Source: Hyphomicrobiales bacterium (lineage in GTDB: Bacteria; Pseudomonadota; Alphaproteobacteria; Rhizobiales; Rhizobiaceae). Taken from it: a stretch of DNA of 64,000 nt. Below, piece after piece: positions 53,256-63,362 of the stretch (its first letter is position 1; each line of letters opens with the position of its first letter). Position numbers and translations under genes: made by a program. The notes under the pieces were generated by a model. The model worked only from the letters and a program-made list of their open reading frames with translations. It was not told the origin of the DNA and ran no database searches. The stretch lies in contig UEIF01000003.1 of assembly GCA_900468805.1 (NCBI GenBank), positions 60,389 to 124,388 of the forward strand. The letters are read 5' to 3'.

Positions 53256-56200
53256 TCACACTCCCGCCTCATTTTTTTGCCGTGTGGCAAAGATGCGGCG
53301 GATGACGACGAAGAAGCTCGGCACGAAGAAAATGCCCAACATCGTCGCAGCGAGCATCCCGCCGAGCACGCCGATGCCGATCGCGTTCTGGGCGGCGGAA
53401 CCCGCGCCTGTTGCGATCGCCAGCGGCACGACGCCGAGGATGAATGCCAGAGAAGTCATGATGATGGGACGCAGGCGCAGCCTGGCTGCTTCCAGCGTCG
53501 CCTCGAAGAGGCCCAGCCCTGTCGCCATCCGGTCCTTGGCGAATTCCACGATCAGGATCGCGTTCTTCGCCGCAAGGCCGATGGTCGTGAGCAAGCCCAC
53601 CTTGAAATAGACGTCGTTCGCCTGCCCGAAGAGCGTTGCCGCGACGAGCGCCCCGAGCACGCCGACCGGCACAGCCATGATGACCGAGAAGGGGATCGAC
53701 CAGCTTTCGTAAAGCGCAGCCAGGCAGAGGAAGACGACGAGAACCGAGATCGCGTAGAGCATCGGCGCCTGCGAACCCGAGAGGCGCTCCTGATAGGAAA
53801 TGCCCTGCCAGGCGACCGTATAGCCGCCGCCGAGCTGTTCGGTCAGGGCTTCCATCTCATTCATGGCTTCACCCGAGGAGACGCCCGGCGCCGCGCCACC
53901 ATCCAGCGGAATGGCGCTGACGGCGTTGAAGCGGGCAAGAGACGGCGCGCCGTCGACCCACTGGGTGGTGGTGAAGGCGGAGAATGGCACCATTTCGCCG
54001 GCGTTGTTGCGGGCATACCAGTGGTTCAGATCGGTCGGCTGCATGCGGAAGGGCGCGTCGCCCTGCACGTAGACCGGTTTGATCTCGCCGTTCAGCGTAA
54101 AGTCGTTGACGTCGCGGCCGGTGAAGATGATCGACAGCATTGAGTTGACCGAGGCGAGGTCGACACCCATGGCGCCGATCTTCTCCTGATCGATCAGGAT
54201 CTTCATCTGCGGCTCGACTTCCTTGTTATTCGAACGCAACGCCACGACCTTGCCGGTGGCACCAGCCATCTGGATCAGCCGCTTGGAAGCGGCCGTCAGG
54301 GCCTGATTGCCGTGGCCGCCGGTATCCACCAGATACATGGAGAAGCCGCTCGACACGCCGAGGCCCTGGATTGCGGGCGGCAGCAGCGCAAAGACCTGCG
54401 CCTCGCGGATCGCAAAGAAGTTCTTGAGAGCTCGGTTGACCACCGACTGCGCGCTGAGGTTGGGATCGGTGCGCAGCGAGAAGTCCTTGAGCTTGGTGAA
54501 GACGATGGCGCTGTTCTGGCCGGAGCCGTTGAAGCCGAAGCCGAGCGCGCCGAAGACGGATTCCACTGCATCCTTCTCGTTTTCACGGAAGTATTTTTCG
54601 ACCTTTTCAACGACGGCCTGCGTCTGCTGCGTGGTGGAGCCCGGCGGCGTGGTGACGATGGTCAGGAGCACGCCCTGGTCTTCCTGCGGCAGGAACGAGC
54701 TCGGCAGACGGGTGAAGAGATAGGCGCAGCCGACGCCGACCAGCAGGAACACCAGCATGACACGGACCGGCCGCTTCAACAGGTAGCCGATGGTGCGGAC
54801 ATAGCCGTTGGTCGAGCGGGTGAAGTTGCGGTTGAACCAGTCGCCGATGCGATGCTTCTTGTGCTCGTTGACCGGCTTCAGCATCGTAGCGCAGAGCGCC
54901 GGTGTCAGCACGATGGCGACAAGCGCAGAGAGCAGCATGGCGGAAACGATGGTGATGGAGAACTGGCGATAGATGATGCCGGTCGAACCGCCGAAGAAGG
55001 CCATGGGGATGAAGACGGCGGTCAGCACGAGAGCGATGCCGACGATGGCGCCGGTGATTTCCCCCATCGATTTCTCGGTGGCCTCCAGAGGCGAAAGCTT
55101 CTCCTCCGACATGATGCGCTCGACGTTTTCCACGACGACGATGGCATCGTCGACGAGAAGGCCGATCGCCAGCACCATGGCGAACATGGTCAGCGTATTG
55201 ATCGAATAGCCTGTGACCGCGAGGACGCCGAACGTGCCCAGAAGCACGACGGGAACGGCGATGGTCGGGATCAATGTCGCGCGCAAGTTCTGCAGGAAGA
55301 TGAGCAGGACCACGAAGACGAGCACGATCGCCTCGATCAGCGTATGCACGACCTTCTCGATCGACAGCTCGACAAAGGGGGTCGTGTCGTAGGGATAGGT
55401 GATCTCGACGCCTTCCGGGAGGCCGCGGCCGATCGTTTCGAGCGCAGTACGGACACGGGCGGCGGTATCGATGGCGTTCGCGCCGATCGCGAGATTGATG
55501 GCGAAACCTGATGACGGCAGGCCATTATATCGCGAGCTGCCACCGTAGCTTTCCTGACCGATTTCGACGCGGGCGACATCGCTGAGGCGGACGGTCGAAC
55601 CGTCTTTTTCGACCTTCAGGATGATGTGTTCGAAATCAGCAACCGTGGTGAGCTGGCTCTGCGCAGTGATGGTGACGTTGATCTGCTGGCCCGGAACGGC
55701 CGGCTGAGCGCCGAGCGAGCCGACGGAGACCTGGGTGTTCTGTGCCTGAATGGCCGAGGTCACATCGCCGGGGGTGAGCTGGTATTTCTGCAGCTTGAAC
55801 GGATCCAGCCAGACACGCATGGCGTAGCCGGAGCCAAACACATTGATGCTGCCTACGCCTTCCAGACGCTGGATCTGGTCTTCGATCGAGGTCGACATGA
55901 TGTTGCCGAGGTCGACGGAGGTGCGCTTGCCGTCCGTCGAGACCAGCGAGCCGACGAGAAGAATGCTCGAGGTGGAACGCGTGACGCTGATACCGGCATC
56001 GATGACGTCGCCAGGCAGTTGCGACTGGACGAGCTGCAACTTGTTTTGCACCTGCACCTGCGCAATGTCAGGATCGATGCTGGTACCGAATGTCAGCGAA
56101 ATGCTGGCTGAACCTGTCGATGAGGTCGAGGTCATGTAGGTGAGGTCATCGAGGCCGGTCATGCCGTCTTCGATAAGGGTGGTCACCGATTTTTCGACCG

Positions 56201-56366
56201 TCTCGGCGCTCGCGCCGCGATAGCTGGCGTTGATGCGGACCGTGGTCGGGGCAATGTCGGGATATTGCGAGATCGACAGCGTGAAGATGGCGAGCAGACC
56301 GCCGAGCATGATGGTGATCGCAATGACCCAGGCGAAGATCGGTCGTCGGATGAAAAACTTGGCCAT
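53256..56366 (-). CDS. RND multidrug efflux transporter (AcrB/MexB family)
   Basis: A 1036-residue inner membrane pump with 12 helices and large periplasmic loops, starting MAKFFIRRPIFAWVIAITIM. The proton-relay aspartates are in IGLLVDDAIVVVENVERIM. Further motifs: GRGLPEGVEITYPYDTTPFV and AAKNAILIVEFAKD. It would export drugs, detergents or plant phenolics in exchange for protons. Confidence 0.96.
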   Translation of the reverse strand: MAKFFIRRPIFAWVIAITIMLGGLLAIFTLSISQYPDIAPTTVRINASYRGASAETVEKSVTTLIEDGMTGLDDLTYMTSTSSTGSASISLTFGTSIDPDIAQVQVQNKLQLVQSQLPGDVIDAGISVTRSTSSILLVGSLVSTDGKRTSVDLGNIMSTSIEDQIQRLEGVGSINVFGSGYAMRVWLDPFKLQKYQLTPGDVTSAIQAQNTQVSVGSLGAQPAVPGQQINVTITAQSQLTTVADFEHIILKVEKDGSTVRLSDVARVEIGQESYGGSSRYNGLPSSGFAINLAIGANAIDTAARVRTALETIGRGLPEGVEITYPYDTTPFVELSIEKVVHTLIEAIVLVFVVLLIFLQNLRATLIPTIAVPVVLLGTFGVLAVTGYSINTLTMFAMVLAIGLLVDDAIVVVENVERIMSEEKLSPLEATEKSMGEITGAIVGIALVLTAVFIPMAFFGGSTGIIYRQFSITIVSAMLLSALVAIVLTPALCATMLKPVNEHKKHRIGDWFNRNFTRSTNGYVRTIGYLLKRPVRVMLVFLLVGVGCAYLFTRLPSSFLPQEDQGVLLTIVTTPPGSTTQQTQAVVEKVEKYFRENEKDAVESVFGALGFGFNGSGQNSAIVFTKLKDFSLRTDPNLSAQSVVNRALKNFFAIREAQVFALLPPAIQGLGVSSGFSMYLVDTGGHGNQALTAASKRLIQMAGATGKVVALRSNNKEVEPQMKILIDQEKIGAMGVDLASVNSMLSIIFTGRDVNDFTLNGEIKPVYVQGDAPFRMQPTDLNHWYARNNAGEMVPFSAFTTTQWVDGAPSLARFNAVSAIPLDGGAAPGVSSGEAMNEMEALTEQLGGGYTVAWQGISYQERLSGSQAPMLYAISVLVVFLCLAALYESWSIPFSVIMAVPVGVLGALVAATLFGQANDVYFKVGLLTTIGLAAKNAILIVEFAKDRMATGLGLFEATLEAARLRLRPIIMTSLAFILGVVPLAIATGAGSAAQNAIGIGVLGGMLAATMLGIFFVPSFFVVIRRIFATRQKNEAGV

Positions 56367-56416
56367 CGGTTATTCCTGTACGGCTGGGACGGTGACGATA
56401 CGAAAGCGCCTGCGCA

Positions 56417-57631
56417 TTACTTTGCTGCGGGCTTCTGTTCGCCTCCGGCCACAGGCTGATCGGCAGGGATAACCACGCCGTTATCGTTGATCTTCATTGG
56501 AACCGGCTTCACCGGCATGCCTGATACAATCGACTGCAGGCCGCTGATGATCAGCTGATCGCCGTCCTTCACGCCTTGCGTCACCAGCCAGGAATTGTTG
56601 GAGGGTGTGGCATTTTCGAAGACCCGGGTTTCGACCTTGCCCTCGGTGGAAATGAACTGTGCGGTCAGGCGGCCGTTGGCATCGCGGGTTGTTGCAAGCT
56701 GCGGCAGGGAATATCCGGCTTCAGCACCGAGTTCGACCGTGGCGCGTACATACATGCCCGGCAGGACGACGCGGTTCGGATTTGGGAAAACCACGCGAAT
56801 GATGAAGGTGCCGGTCGTTTCGCTGACGACCTGCTTCGACATGTCGAGCTTGCCCTTCTTATTATATTCCCGGCCGTCTTCGAGGATCAGGCGGAAGGCG
56901 ACATTGTTGTCTTCGCCCTTGACCTCGCCGGCAGCGATCGCATCGCGCAGCTTCAAAAGGTTGGTGCTCGATTCCGTCAGCGAAATATAGATCGGATCGA
57001 GCTGGCGGATGGTGGTCAGCGCGGTCGATTGATTGGCCGCGACGAGGTTCCCGACATTATAGGCGGTCTGGTCGATAATGCCGTCGAAGGGCGCGATGAT
57101 CTTCGTGTGGTCAAGGTCGATCTGCGCTGATGTCAGCGCGGCCTTGGCGGCTTCGACTTCGGCATTTGCCTGGGCAAGCGCCGTGCGGGCGGTTTCGAAC
57201 TCGATCTGCGTCGCGCCGCTGCCGACCAGCCGCTGATAGCGGTCGAAATTGCTCTGGGCGCTCGGCACGCTCGCCTGAGCCTTGGAGATGGTCGCCTGGG
57301 CCTGTTCGACAGCGGCGCGATAGGCGGCATCGTCGATCTGGTAGAGCAGGTCGCCCTTCTTGACCTCGCCGCCTTCCTTGAAGGCGATCTCGCGGATGAT
57401 GCCGTTCACTTGCGGGCGGATATCGGCTACCTGGAAGGCTTCGGCGCGGCCAGGCAGGATCGTGGTGATCGGATAGGTGTCCTTTTTCAGCGTGACCACA
57501 CCAACCGGAGCGGCCTGCTGGGCTGCACCCCCGCCTGCATTGCCTGCGGGCTTGCTGCCGCTCTCGTTGCAGGCGACGAGGCCCATAACGAGCATGAGGG
57601 CCGAGGAGACGATGAGGGCACGCCAGATCAT
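56417..57631 (-). CDS. RND periplasmic adaptor (AcrA/MexA family)
   Basis: A 404-residue membrane fusion lipoprotein with signal and lipobox (MLVMGLVACNE). It has the lipoyl and hairpin domains (VNGIIREIAFKEGGEVKKGD, then a Gln/Ala-rich coiled coil) and PFDGIIDQTAYNVGNLV. It lies 50 bp upstream of the RND gene. The TetR gene lies upstream of it. Confidence 0.95.
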   Translation of the reverse strand: MIWRALIVSSALMLVMGLVACNESGSKPAGNAGGGAAQQAAPVGVVTLKKDTYPITTILPGRAEAFQVADIRPQVNGIIREIAFKEGGEVKKGDLLYQIDDAAYRAAVEQAQATISKAQASVPSAQSNFDRYQRLVGSGATQIEFETARTALAQANAEVEAAKAALTSAQIDLDHTKIIAPFDGIIDQTAYNVGNLVAANQSTALTTIRQLDPIYISLTESSTNLLKLRDAIAAGEVKGEDNNVAFRLILEDGREYNKKGKLDMSKQVVSETTGTFIIRVVFPNPNRVVLPGMYVRATVELGAEAGYSLPQLATTRDANGRLTAQFISTEGKVETRVFENATPSNNSWLVTQGVKDGDQLIISGLQSIVSGMPVKPVPMKINDNGVVIPADQPVAGGEQKPAAK

Positions 57632-57756
57632 GCTGAATTTCCTGTGCGGTGGCAGTAGCGGTTCAATCGCCGGCCCCTATGAGGCGCCGCTCTATATAAG
57701 AGTGATGATTGATCCGGAAACAGATGCCGTTATCCGATATTAAGAAAAGCTTTACG

Positions 57757-57784
57757 AAGTGACGTAATTCAGCAATCGTCACTT
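57757..57784. promoter_or_regulatory. Inverted repeat between tetR and the efflux operon
   Basis: AAGTGACG (57757-57764), 12 nt, CGTCACTT (57777-57784): a perfect 8 bp dyad in the gap that separates tetR from the MFP gene, overlapping the last bases of the tetR stop codon. It may be the TetR operator or a weak terminator of tetR. Confidence 0.55.
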
Positions 57785-58385
57785 AGCAAGGGTTATTTTG
57801 CAGTGCGGCATCCACGAAACACACGATTTTTTCCGCACGGTAGACAAGCGTGTTTTTGTCGTCCTTGGCGATGAGAATAGGGTGCAGAACGCAGGCCAGA
57901 ACGTCTGCGACGGTTCGGGCCGCCGCGTCTGTATTGTCGCAATGGTAGCTGCCTTCGGCCACACCTTCACGGATGATCTCGCCGAGTTTCTGTTCTATCC
58001 GTTGGCGATAGCGATGACCGGCGTCGAGCTTGGCATCGATCGTAGAGATCACCATTTCGAAGATGTAGGGGTTCTGCTGTATATCCTGCAGATGGCTGTC
58101 GAGCAGGCGCAGGACGAAGCTCAGCAATTGCTCCTTCGGCGGCAGGCTGGTGTCGACGGCGGCAAAGCGCTCCGTGGCATTGCCGAGATGGCGCTCGGCG
58201 ATCGCATCGACAAGCACCGCCTTTGATTGAAAATGCTTGAAAACATTGGCCGGCGACATGTGTAGCGACGAGGCGATGTCGGCGATGGAAACCGCGACGA
58301 AGCCGCGCTGGCGAAACAGCGTTTCCGCCGTCGAGAGGATATCCTCCCGAGTTTCTTCGGCCTTGCGTCTGGGCCTGCGTGCCAT
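57783..58385 (-). CDS. TetR-family regulator of the efflux operon
   Basis: A 200-residue repressor with the helix-turn-helix VSIADIASSLHMSPANVFKH (about 35-54) and a TetR_C-like ligand domain. It lies directly upstream of the MFP-RND-OMF genes on the same strand, as in AmrR/NalC-type systems, and should repress them. The ATG at 58385 (MARRPRRKAEETRED) is the only sensible start. Confidence 0.9.
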   Translation of the reverse strand: MARRPRRKAEETREDILSTAETLFRQRGFVAVSIADIASSLHMSPANVFKHFQSKAVLVDAIAERHLGNATERFAAVDTSLPPKEQLLSFVLRLLDSHLQDIQQNPYIFEMVISTIDAKLDAGHRYRQRIEQKLGEIIREGVAEGSYHCDNTDAAARTVADVLACVLHPILIAKDDKNTLVYRAEKIVCFVDAALQNNPC

Positions 58386-58448
58386 CTGTCCCCCGCCGGG
58401 CTTGGCCCGGCACCCCTTTTTTCCAATGCTAGCGCGATTGGTTGAAAG

Positions 58449-58468
58449 GCTGCAAGCAGGCTTGCAGC
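58449..58468 (-). terminator. Weak hairpin after purC
   Basis: On the minus strand GCTGCAAG-CCTG-CTTGCAGC followed by CTTTC, an 8 bp stem with a short T-tract. Confidence 0.55.
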
Positions 58469-58483
58469 TTTGTCTTCAACGGT

Positions 58484-59479
58484 TCAGGAAAAATAGGGCG
58501 CGAGATTTGCCCGGACACGCGCCGCTGGCGTTTCGCCGCGGTCGTCGGGTACGAAGCGTTCACCGGTGATCCATTCATAGGCTTTGATGTACACGGCCGA
58601 GGTTTGCTCGATCAGCTCGACCGGAATCTCCGGAATTTCATCCTTATAAGGGTCGCAGCGCTCGACCACCCAGGCGCGCACGAAGTCCTTGTCGAAGCTG
58701 TCCGGCCGCTTGCCCGCTTCGAAGGCAGCGGGATAGGTTTCTGCCACCCAGTAGCGGCTGCTGTCGGGCGTATGAATCTCGTCGGCGAGAATGATGTTGC
58801 CATTCTCGTCCGTGCCGAATTCATATTTGGTGTCGACAAGGATAAGGCCGCGTTTTGCGGCCATGTCCTGGCCGCGGGCGAAAAGCGCCAGCGCATATTT
58901 GGAAAGCGTTTCCCACTGCTCTTTCGTCAGCAGCCCACGGCTGACGATTTCGGCGGGCGTCAGCGGTTCGTCGTGGCCGCCGTCGAATTCCTTGCTGGTC
59001 GGCGTGATGACCGGCTCGGGAAGAACCTGGTTGTCGTGCATGCCGTCGGGTAGACGCATGCCGTACATCTCACGCTCGCCCTTTTTGTAAAGCGTCAGGA
59101 TTGAGGTGCCGGTCGTGCCGGCGAGATAGCCGCGTACGACGATCTCGACAGGAAGAATATCGAGCCGCTTGCCGATGACGACGTTCGGATCGGGATAGTC
59201 GAGAACGTGATTGGGGCAAATGTCCTTCGTTGCCTCGAACCAGTAGCGGGCCGTCTGCGTCAGCACCTGTCCCTTGTAGGGAATGCAGGTCAGGATGCGG
59301 TCGAAGGCGCTCAGCCGGTCGGTGCTGATGATAATGCGCCGGCCATCCGGAAGATCGTAATTCTCGCGCACCTTGCCACGGTAGTAGTTCGGCAGTTCCG
59401 GGAAATGGGCTTCGGAGAGAATGCGCACGGTGCTCGGCTGTCCTTCTATCGGCTTAAACTGTCCCTGCTCTAGTTTCAT
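58484..59479 (-). CDS. Long-form SAICAR synthetase (PurC-like)
   Basis: Condenses CAIR with aspartate and ATP. This is the long (331 residues) form like yeast Ade1, not the about 250-residue bacterial PurC. Motifs: [47 protein letters not shown] and [12 protein letters not shown]. Start uncertain: the upstream SLC13 gene's stop forms TGATG with an in-frame ATG (59506) that would add 9 residues. It is probably a paralogue of the standard PurC in the purine operon elsewhere, so its role may be different. Confidence 0.88.
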   Translation of the reverse strand: MKLEQGQFKPIEGQPSTVRILSEAHFPELPNYYRGKVRENYDLPDGRRIIISTDRLSAFDRILTCIPYKGQVLTQTARYWFEATKDICPNHVLDYPDPNVVIGKRLDILPVEIVVRGYLAGTTGTSILTLYKKGEREMYGMRLPDGMHDNQVLPEPVITPTSKEFDGGHDEPLTPAEIVSRGLLTKEQWETLSKYALALFARGQDMAAKRGLILVDTKYEFGTDENGNIILADEIHTPDSSRYWVAETYPAAFEAGKRPDSFDKDFVRAWVVERCDPYKDEIPEIPVELIEQTSAVYIKAYEWITGERFVPDDRGETPAARVRANLAPYFS

Positions 59480-59505
59480 TGCGGGGGAAGTCAAGCAAAG
59501 GCTCA

Positions 59506-61248
59506 TCAAAGCCAGAAGAGGGTGATGAGAATGAGCGTAACTATATAGCCGGCGAGTGTCAGCGGCCAGCCGGCGCGCAGGAAATCGCCAAAACGGTAGC
59601 TGCCGATGCTCATCGACAGCGTATTGTTATGATGGCCGAAGGGTGTGAGGAAATCCTGCGAGGCACCGGCGGCCACCGCAATCAGATAGGCCTGTGGCGG
59701 CTGCTGGCCGGCTCTCGCAAATTCCAACGCGATCGGCGCGAGCACGATCGCGACCGTGGCATTGTTGACGAAGGGTGTCAGCGCCATGGCCAGAAACAGA
59801 ACGAGTGCGATGCCCCACAGCGGATGGCTGATCGGGAAGGCTAGGCTCAGCCACGCTGCGATGGTCTCGGCCATGCCCGTTGTGGCGACAGCCTGACCGA
59901 TCGGGATCATTGCCGCGAGCATGATGATGATTGGCCAATTGAGGTCCGCCATTGCATGACGAATGTTGAGATAGCCGGGCAGCGCGAGCGCCAGCACCAC
60001 GAAGGCAAGAGCAATATCGGGGCGTAGGCCGAAGGCGGAAGCGACAACGCCGCAGGCAAAGATTGCAAAAGGCTGCCATGAAGCCGGCGACCCGGGGAAG
60101 GGCGCTGCGGAAGCAAGGGGCAGGCATTCACACTCTTCCAGCGCCTCAGCTATCGCCGCTTTCGGGCCCTCCAGCACCAATATGTCGCCGATCGAAAGTT
60201 GCAGATCCGCAAAACGTCCTTCGATACGGGGAGAACGCATCGACAGTGCTGAAACGGTGACGCCGCGAGTACGGAAGACTTCCAGCGAGGCGATGCGCGA
60301 GCCGACGACCGTGCTTTCCGGCATGACGACGGCTTCGATGCTGGCGAAATCCGGCTGCAGCCCATGCGGATGGGCGTTTGGCGCCAGCGTTTGCGAGGCG
60401 GCCAGATCCGCGAAGACCGAATCCGCGCCCTGCGCCAACAGAATATCGTCCGGCTGAATGACCGATTGTTCGAGCGGGCCAAAGACGAAAGCCCTATCGC
60501 GGATCAGGGCATGCGGCTGGATGCCGAAACGCTCTGGACATTGGGCAAGTGTTACGCCGACGAGCGGCGAATGTTCGGGAATGCTGCGCTCTACGACGAT
60601 GCGGCGGGCCGGCGGAGTTGGCACTTCCGCGACCTCGTCCGGCTCCGAAAACAACCGCCGCACGATCAGCGCGATCAGCAGAATGCCTGTTATGGCGACC
60701 GGAAGCCCAACATAAGCAAAGTCGAAGAAGCGGAAACCTTTGCCTGTGGTTTTCTCAAGCGCATCGCTGACGAGAAGATTGGCGGGCGTGCCGATCAATG
60801 AGACGAGACCGCCGAGAAGAGCGGCGAAGGATATTGGCATCACGAGCTGCCGGCGCGGAATGCTCATGAGCGTGTTCAGCCGCAGCGCCAGCGGTAGGGT
60901 AATTGCGAAGGCGCCGATATTGTTCATGAAGATCGAGATGAAGCCGGTCAGAGCGGAGACGCCTGCTATGACCCGGAAATGCGAAAGGCCCGATGCCACA
61001 AAGCGCTCAGCGAGGCTGTCAAAGAGTTTGGTGCGCGCCAGAACCTGGACGACCATCAGGATTTCCACGACAGTGATGACCACCGGGCTTGCGAAGCCGG
61101 CAAAGATCCCGTCGGCAGGATAAAGGCCCAGCACATAACCCGCAAGTAATCCGCCGATCGCGACAACTTCTATGCGCAGGCGATCGAGGGAGAACAAGAA
61201 GAGCATCGCCACCAGCAGGATCAGGAGGGCTGCTTGCTCAAGCGTCAT
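59506..61248 (-). CDS. SLC13/DASS-family transporter with two RCK_C domains
   Basis: A 580-residue membrane protein with two helix bundles (about residues 1-200 and 395-580) and, between them, two TrkA-C (RCK_C) regulatory domains ([20 protein letters not shown] and [20 protein letters not shown]). The DASS motif region is [16 protein letters not shown]. It would import an anion such as a dicarboxylate or sulfate. Its stop TGA overlaps a start ATG of the purC-like gene. Confidence 0.9.
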   Translation of the reverse strand: MTLEQAALLILLVAMLFLFSLDRLRIEVVAIGGLLAGYVLGLYPADGIFAGFASPVVITVVEILMVVQVLARTKLFDSLAERFVASGLSHFRVIAGVSALTGFISIFMNNIGAFAITLPLALRLNTLMSIPRRQLVMPISFAALLGGLVSLIGTPANLLVSDALEKTTGKGFRFFDFAYVGLPVAITGILLIALIVRRLFSEPDEVAEVPTPPARRIVVERSIPEHSPLVGVTLAQCPERFGIQPHALIRDRAFVFGPLEQSVIQPDDILLAQGADSVFADLAASQTLAPNAHPHGLQPDFASIEAVVMPESTVVGSRIASLEVFRTRGVTVSALSMRSPRIEGRFADLQLSIGDILVLEGPKAAIAEALEECECLPLASAAPFPGSPASWQPFAIFACGVVASAFGLRPDIALAFVVLALALPGYLNIRHAMADLNWPIIIMLAAMIPIGQAVATTGMAETIAAWLSLAFPISHPLWGIALVLFLAMALTPFVNNATVAIVLAPIALEFARAGQQPPQAYLIAVAAGASQDFLTPFGHHNNTLSMSIGSYRFGDFLRAGWPLTLAGYIVTLILITLFWL

Positions 61249-61356
61249 CGGCGGTTCCTGTCTTCGATCACACGCCGAATGTAGCTTTTCGTTCGGTGCT
61301 GTATAGCCCGCTCAGACGAAAGAATGATCGGTCCTGACATCTGATCTTGCTGCTGG

Positions 61357-62049
61357 TCAGGCCGGTCTGCGCCATTTTCCTTCGGCTGTCCGCTCTAGGA
61401 CGGGCGTGGCAAAAACGCCTTTCGTGCGTGCCTGCCATTTGGGGCCTGCGGCATCGAGTTTGGCGGGCCAGCGGTCCGATTGCAGCATTGCCGCGCCAAT
61501 GACGACGGGTTCTATGCCGCAGCTTGCGAGAAGATCGAGACCTGCGACGATCGAGGTTCCGCTCGATATAACGTCGTCGATCAGCGCGACGCGGCGGCCT
61601 TCCAGAAGAGGCAGCATGCGCGGATCGACATAGAGCCGTTTCTGTTGCTCCGGTGTGGTAATCGATGAGAGGGCGACCGACAATTCGTCGCGATACCAGA
61701 ATTTGCGGGAGGTGCCGAGCGGCACATACCGGTCGTGTCCGAGCTTCTGGGCAACTGCTGCGGCAAGGGTCAGACCGAGTGTCGGCAGACCGGCGACCAC
61801 GTCGATAGCGAAGGGCTCTATTTTTGCGGCTAGGTCTTCGGCGAGTGCATCTAGCACTGTGAAGCTTGCCTGATTGATGATCAGCGAAGCCAACGCATGT
61901 TCGCCGGCCGAGAGTACGCGGATCGGCAGCCGCAACTGCCTGCCATCCTCGAGTTCCGCCACGAAGAAGGACGTGAAGTCACCGACCGTTTCAAAACTGC
62001 CCGGCGGATGGATACCCTGCCAGAAATCATGCGGCTTCATCTCGTTCAT
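61357..62049 (-). CDS. Phosphoribosyltransferase
   Basis: A 230-residue type I PRTase with the PRPP-binding loop VALIDDVISSGTSIVAGLDL (about 153-172) and the PPi loop region GLPTLGLTLAAAVAQ. It resembles orotate/adenine-type PRTases but the hood region is not diagnostic. It is 13 bp from the pseudouridine synthase gene and likely cotranscribed. The substrate base is unknown. It is near a purine-type gene (purC-like). Confidence 0.85.
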   Translation of the reverse strand: MNEMKPHDFWQGIHPPGSFETVGDFTSFFVAELEDGRQLRLPIRVLSAGEHALASLIINQASFTVLDALAEDLAAKIEPFAIDVVAGLPTLGLTLAAAVAQKLGHDRYVPLGTSRKFWYRDELSVALSSITTPEQQKRLYVDPRMLPLLEGRRVALIDDVISSGTSIVAGLDLLASCGIEPVVIGAAMLQSDRWPAKLDAAGPKWQARTKGVFATPVLERTAEGKWRRPA

Positions 62050-62062
62050 TCCCGATCCCTTA

Positions 62063-62857
62063 TTATTTTGCCGGTGCGATCTTCCGGCGAAGATCCTTCA
62101 GTTCGGTCTCGGTCAGCGCCCTAACAGATCCCTTTGGCAGGTCGCCAAGCTCCAGCCCACCGATCGCCACACGCATGAGCCGCAGGCAAGCGATATCAAG
62201 TGCTTCCAGCATCCGGCGGATCTGCCGGTTGCGGCCTTCCTGCAGTTCTACTTCGATCCAGGAATTGCGGTCGCCTTCACGCAGCTTTCGGGCAGCTGTG
62301 GCGCGAAGCAGTTCACCTTCATGCCGAAGACCCGATGTCATGGCCGCCAGCATGTCATCGTCAGCGATCCGGTCGATCTGGACGTGATAGGATTTCGAGA
62401 CGTGAGTGATTGGGTCGAGCAGCGCCTGGGCGAATTCCGTATCGTTGGTGAAGAGCAGCAACCCCTCGCTCGCCTTGTCGAGCCGGCCGACAGGCGAGAG
62501 GTGTGGGACATCAAATTCGGTCAGGCAGTCATAGACCGTCGGGCGACCTTCCGGATCATGGCGGGTGGTCACAAGGCCGCGCGGCTTGTTCAGCATCAGG
62601 TAGATCCTGGCCTCGGCGGCGATCTGCTTGCCATCGACCTTGATGAGGGCGGTCGAAAGATCGACCCATGCCGAGGGATCGGTGACGATGCGATTGCCGA
62701 CCTCGACGCGACCCTCTGAAATCAGCCGTTCGGCCTGCGTGCGGGAACAATAGCCAAGCTTGGAGAGCGCGCGCGGAAGCGTAACCCGCTTGCCGGCCGG
62801 TTCGGCCTCGGGTCTGTTGGGTTCGCGTGTTTTTTGCGATGATCGCCGGTCTTTCAC
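62063..62857 (-). CDS. rRNA pseudouridine synthase, RsuA/RluB family
   Basis: A 264-residue enzyme with an N-terminal S4 RNA-binding domain (LPRALSKLGYCSRTQAERLI) and the catalytic Asp in VGRLDKASEGLLLFTND (about residue 124). The N-terminal tail is basic. It isomerises a uridine in 16S or 23S rRNA. It lies just upstream of the PRTase gene. Confidence 0.92.
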   Translation of the reverse strand: MKDRRSSQKTREPNRPEAEPAGKRVTLPRALSKLGYCSRTQAERLISEGRVEVGNRIVTDPSAWVDLSTALIKVDGKQIAAEARIYLMLNKPRGLVTTRHDPEGRPTVYDCLTEFDVPHLSPVGRLDKASEGLLLFTNDTEFAQALLDPITHVSKSYHVQIDRIADDDMLAAMTSGLRHEGELLRATAARKLREGDRNSWIEVELQEGRNRQIRRMLEALDIACLRLMRVAIGGLELGDLPKGSVRALTETELKDLRRKIAPAK

Positions 62858-63022
62858 TTCGCCATCCCTGATGCGATTGCGAAAGCCGTTCTTTGCATGA
62901 ACGACGTATGGATGCCAGCAATGGGGCTTGAAATTCTGGGGAGTAGGGGATTTCGGATGCCGAAAGGAACTATCAACGCTTCAGGAAAAGCGCAGTAGGG
63001 GAAGAAGAGCTTTTCTACCGCC

Positions 63023-63229
63023 TCAGGGGCAGGCCATGAAGCCGGCGAGTTCCTGCCGGTTCACCACGATGCCGGCAGCAGCCTTGGCCGGGTCCGGATG
63101 TGTGTAGGACAGGCTCGGCATTTCGGGGAGATCTAGCGCCTGGCGCATGTTCATGATGCCGACTGCAAGGCGCCCATCGCCGCCGTCGACGCTGACTTCA
63201 ACGATCAGCTTCTCTCTCTTGTTTTCCAT
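63023..63229 (-). CDS. Small hypothetical protein (68 residues)
   Basis: A small soluble protein starting MENKREKLIVEVSVDGGDGR. GGGAGGACATC precedes the ATG. The pattern of a beta strand then a helix is unremarkable and no domain is recognised. It lies between two stress-type neighbours. Confidence 0.6.
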   Translation of the reverse strand: MENKREKLIVEVSVDGGDGRLAVGIMNMRQALDLPEMPSLSYTHPDPAKAAAGIVVNRQELAGFMACP

Positions 63230-63301
63230 GATGTCCTCCCTTCATTTTTATGTTCCCACTGCTCGCATTAAAAATTGGTTTTTCTAAGACATAAGTGTTT
63301 A

Positions 63302-63334
63302 CGCATCCTGCAAAAATTGGATTTGCAGGATGCG
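63302..63334. terminator. Long stem-loop downstream of the DUF883-like gene
   Basis: CGCATCCTGCAAA, 7 nt, TTTGCAGGATGCG: a perfect 13 bp dyad between the ends and starts of two minus-strand genes. No T-run follows on the minus strand, so it may be a terminator or an mRNA end protector. Confidence 0.6.
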
Positions 63335-63362
63335 CAAAAATGTAGCGGTGGAGGTTGGTGGT

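Noticed and set aside
53277..55511. Two long plus-strand frames (288 and 399 codons)
   Set aside because: Both are opposite the RND pump gene, rich in D, R and H, without any domain.
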